This document shows positions 61,640 to 64,000 of a stretch of 64,000 nucleotides of DNA, one piece after another; positions within the stretch are counted from its first letter, which is position 1; each line of letters begins with the position of its first letter. The stretch lies in assembly GCA_003586115.2 (NCBI GenBank), contig QVOM02000029.1, forward strand, positions 29,960,929-30,024,928, in the 5' to 3' direction. The notes under the pieces are model-generated. The model searched no databases. It was not told the origin of the DNA and worked only from the letters and a program-made list of their open reading frames with translations. This DNA is from Salvator merianae. Taxonomy: Eukaryota; Chordata; Lepidosauria; Squamata; Teiidae. The translations under genes were made by a program, and so were the position numbers.

Positions 61640-61936
61640 CAGCGGCAGCAGCCAGCTTTAAGCCCGGGTGTTCACACCCCATGCAAAGTTCGCCATAGCT
61701 GTTCACAGGGTCTCTGGGCTTCCGTATTGCCGCAGTAGGTCACTAGGCAACCTGCTGCGGCAGTACGGAGGCCTGGAGGCCTCGTGAACAGCCATGGCAT
61801 GCTTTGCATGAGGTGTGAACACCCAGGCTTAAGCGACCTGCTGTGGCAGTACGGAGGCCTGGAGGTCCCGCAAACAGCCATGGTACGCTTTGCACGGGGC
61901 ACGAACACCCAGGCTTAAAGCCGGCAGCTGCCGCTG
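61640..61936. mobile_element. hAT-type MITE with CAGC ends (copy 3 of 3), internally duplicated
   Basis: 297 bp with an exact 8-bp target duplication CTTTCTAT (61632-61639 and 61937-61944) and ends CAGCGGCAGC..GCTTTAAG on both strands. The right half is present twice in tandem: a block of about 85 bp from GACCTGCTGYGGCAGTACGG to ACACCCAGGCTTAA (about 61748-61832 and 61835-61918). Confidence 0.9.
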
Positions 61937-63278
61937 CTTTCTATTACCTGAAATGGGACACTGACTTAAGTCTGAAATTCCATCAATGGTAAAGGATTTG
62001 TGGCACTGTCCAGTCCAGATCTCAGGATTCTGGTAGAAGTACAGTTGTGGGAATGAGGTCATGTCATAATACCATGCAGCATCCACTTGGCAGTCATGCC
62101 TGACCCATTCCTGGGTGTGGAGTGTGGGCCAGGATTGTTTCTGCCACTTCCATGAAGAAAGGTGGTGGCAGTGGGAATGACCTATAGGCAAAGCCCAGCA
62201 ACATTTCACCAAGTTGCAAAAATGGCTGATGTATGGGGCCATTTCTAGAGCTTGGTGAATTATCACTGGTGTGCAGCTTTGATCTAGTGTGGAATGGCAG
62301 CAGCGTCCTGAGATCCCAAAACAAGGATTCCCATGGATCAGCATACAAAAATACAGAGATGGAAGGAAGGCTGTTGCATGCAGAAAAGGAGACAGTTTGT
62401 CTGGAGGCACAACCACAGTCTTGGCAAGAAGGCACTGGCTGTAAGCATGGGCACCCAGTCAGGATTCCCCATGGAGCTGAAGGAGGAGAAGACCCTTAGT
62501 CATGGCAGAAGGGCTTTTGACAGCCCAGGAGGATGTATCCAGAAGATCAGGAGCATCTTGAAACCAAGAGTTAATGCACAGTAAAGGATCAAGAGTTTGA
62601 CCATGCACTCTCCCGAAGCGTTGCTGCACAGGATTGCTCACTGAGCAGAATACAAAGGCCAAACTACAGTCATGGCCAGAAGGCAGTTAATAGCAGAGAA
62701 GGAACCATTCAGATGTGATTTGCTGTTGCAGGAGGGCACTTTGCAGCAGAAAAGAATGCTATCCTGCCTGGATTTCCCTGCAGGCAGAGGCAAAAATTCA
62801 GTCTTGGCTGTAGAAAAATCAGGAGCATCATGAAGGCAAAATTTATTTCCTGGTAAAGGTGGGGGGGGGGACACAGACTTGACTGACAAGACCCTTGGCA
62901 GCAGAGAAGGAAGCTGCTACAGGATTGCCTTTTCTGATTCCTAAGATGTCCAGGTGTAGACAGATTTGTATCTGAAAGTGTTCTTTATTCTGATCTAAGT
63001 CCAGTTTAAAGAACTGTAAAAACAGAGTAAGCAAAGGTTTTGGAGCTGCCAGTCATCCACTGGAGCAGCAAACACTTAGCTCACTTGATGGCAGTCTTTG
63101 TTACTATATGAGATGCATTTCTCTATCAGCATTCTTTACATGTGTTCACATACACAAATTTTATTCAGAACCATTGCCTACCTATCTCTCCATGTTTTAG
63201 TGAAACGTTTTCTCTTTTTTGGTGATAGCTAAGTGGCTATCCTAACACCAGAAAACGACATATAGGATTTGAAGAAAA

Positions 63279-63480
63279 TGCTTCTTTTTAATTTTTTTAT
63301 TTATATCCAATACATTTCATTTCACACATACATTTCATTCTTAATACCTCCCCCCACCCAACCCTTTTGCATCCATCAAATCAAAACCATTTACCATATG
63401 ATGGGAAATTATCTTCCAAATCAGTTTTCCAGCTCACATCTCCTCTTAGTTGTTTTGAAAAAAATGCTTCGTAATTAAAA
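63279..63480 (-). repeat. Probable antisense LINE 3' tail
   Basis: T-rich start (TTTTTAATTTTTTTATTTATATCC), then C/T/A-rich G-poor sequence with CCTCCCCCCACCCAACCC. Same composition as 15395-15870; perhaps an L1-type 3' UTR on the minus strand. The family is not certain. Confidence 0.35.
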
Positions 63481-64000
63481 TCTCTCTGACAGGCCAAGTG
63501 AATGGCTTGGTTGGGAACTTTTCTTGGTCTGGAACTTTTCTTGGCCAGTTGAAGTTCATGGGTCTCCAGCGGCAGATAGTAACTTCTGATCTTACATTGG
63601 TCCTTCCGCTGTAATCTTGTCTGAAAAGGGGTTGCCTAGCAACAGTCTTCCACAGTCTGGTCACTGGAAATGCCTAGAAACCAGTCCGGAAACTAATGGC
63701 AACTATTTAAGTCCTGCCTGTTCTTAACTCCAATTGGGCCAGAGAAGGGAGGCACTACAAATGCCAGGAATGGGAGTACAGAGATGGAAACAGCCTGAAA
63801 TGACATGTATCTGCTTTTTAGCAGATTGGGTTTGCTGTCAGAACCACCATCCCCAAACAGAATAAATGAACTCAGGCATAGGTGGATCACCCTTTGGTTA
63901 GTCTACCCCTTTACACCCTCTATACATAGTGTCATTCCCAGCAACAGTTACTGCAAACAACAGAACCTAGGCAGACCTCTCAACTAGTGGGTTCTACAAA

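Larger units (their letters stand above)
56636..64000 (+). other. DPYS intron 4 (5' part)
   Basis: Contains an unclassified repeat with CAAAACCTGGGGGCTGTTGC (about 56830-57230), a (CTT)n SINE (57362-57545), copy C of the multi-hairpin family, the third CAGC hAT MITE (61640-61936) and an A/T-rich LINE-like tail (63279-63480). LTR-like text with repeated phrases (CAGGAGCATCTTGAA near 62549 and CAGGAGCATCATGAA near 62820) lies at 60600-63060, without ends I can fix. 58100-59570 and 59700-60600: nothing recognised. No DPYS exon. Confidence 0.7.

Noticed and set aside
61829..62416. 195-codon open frame on the - strand
   Set aside because: It crosses the border of the CAGC hAT MITE and unclassified intron sequence, and has no recognisable domain.

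Overview
The window is vertebrate nuclear DNA, most likely from a squamate reptile. The evidence is one 2.8 kb and two short Bov-B (RTE) LINE copies, tRNA-derived SINEs resembling the Sauria family, many CR1 and L2-like LINE tails, and hAT-type DNA transposons. The species cannot be named from sequence alone; a lizard fits best. Both genes are recognisable vertebrate orthologues, so nearly everything else is intron or intergenic repeat.

Layout. Positions 1-27.5 kb hold the 3' six exons of LRP12 on the + strand (exons 2-7 in human numbering; exon 1 with the start codon lies upstream). They encode 829 residues: CUB, LDLa x2, CUB, LDLa x3, one membrane segment and a 343-residue cytoplasmic tail, followed by a roughly 2 kb 3' UTR. 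After a roughly 4 kb intergenic stretch, 31.46-64 kb holds the first four coding exons of DPYS (dihydropyrimidinase), also on the + strand. These encode 260 residues and include most metal-binding residues; the remaining exons lie downstream. The order LRP12 then DPYS on one strand matches my memory of human 8q22.3. The two genes are neighbours but not functional partners: one encodes a membrane receptor, the other a cytosolic enzyme of pyrimidine breakdown.

The non-coding part is a stack of transposons. hAT-type elements with exact 8-bp target duplications lie at 12952, 35987, 43516 and 61640, with a 7/8 match at 3008. There are two solo LTRs (43063 and 45805), and around 42.7-45 kb a four-layer nest (CR1, LTR, hAT, and an opposite CR1) can be fully unpicked.

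The most interesting signals are these. (1) The exon 3 splice donor of LRP12 is duplicated in tandem (11878-11914), giving two identical 5' splice sites 17 bp apart; the second would add an immediate stop codon. (2) A family of about 0.4 kb elements (five copies) has the same series of hairpins in each copy, but the arm sequences change between copies while staying self-complementary within a copy. (3) A hAT-type MITE family with CAGC ends is present in three copies. No CRISPR arrays, functional RNA genes or additional protein-coding genes could be supported.
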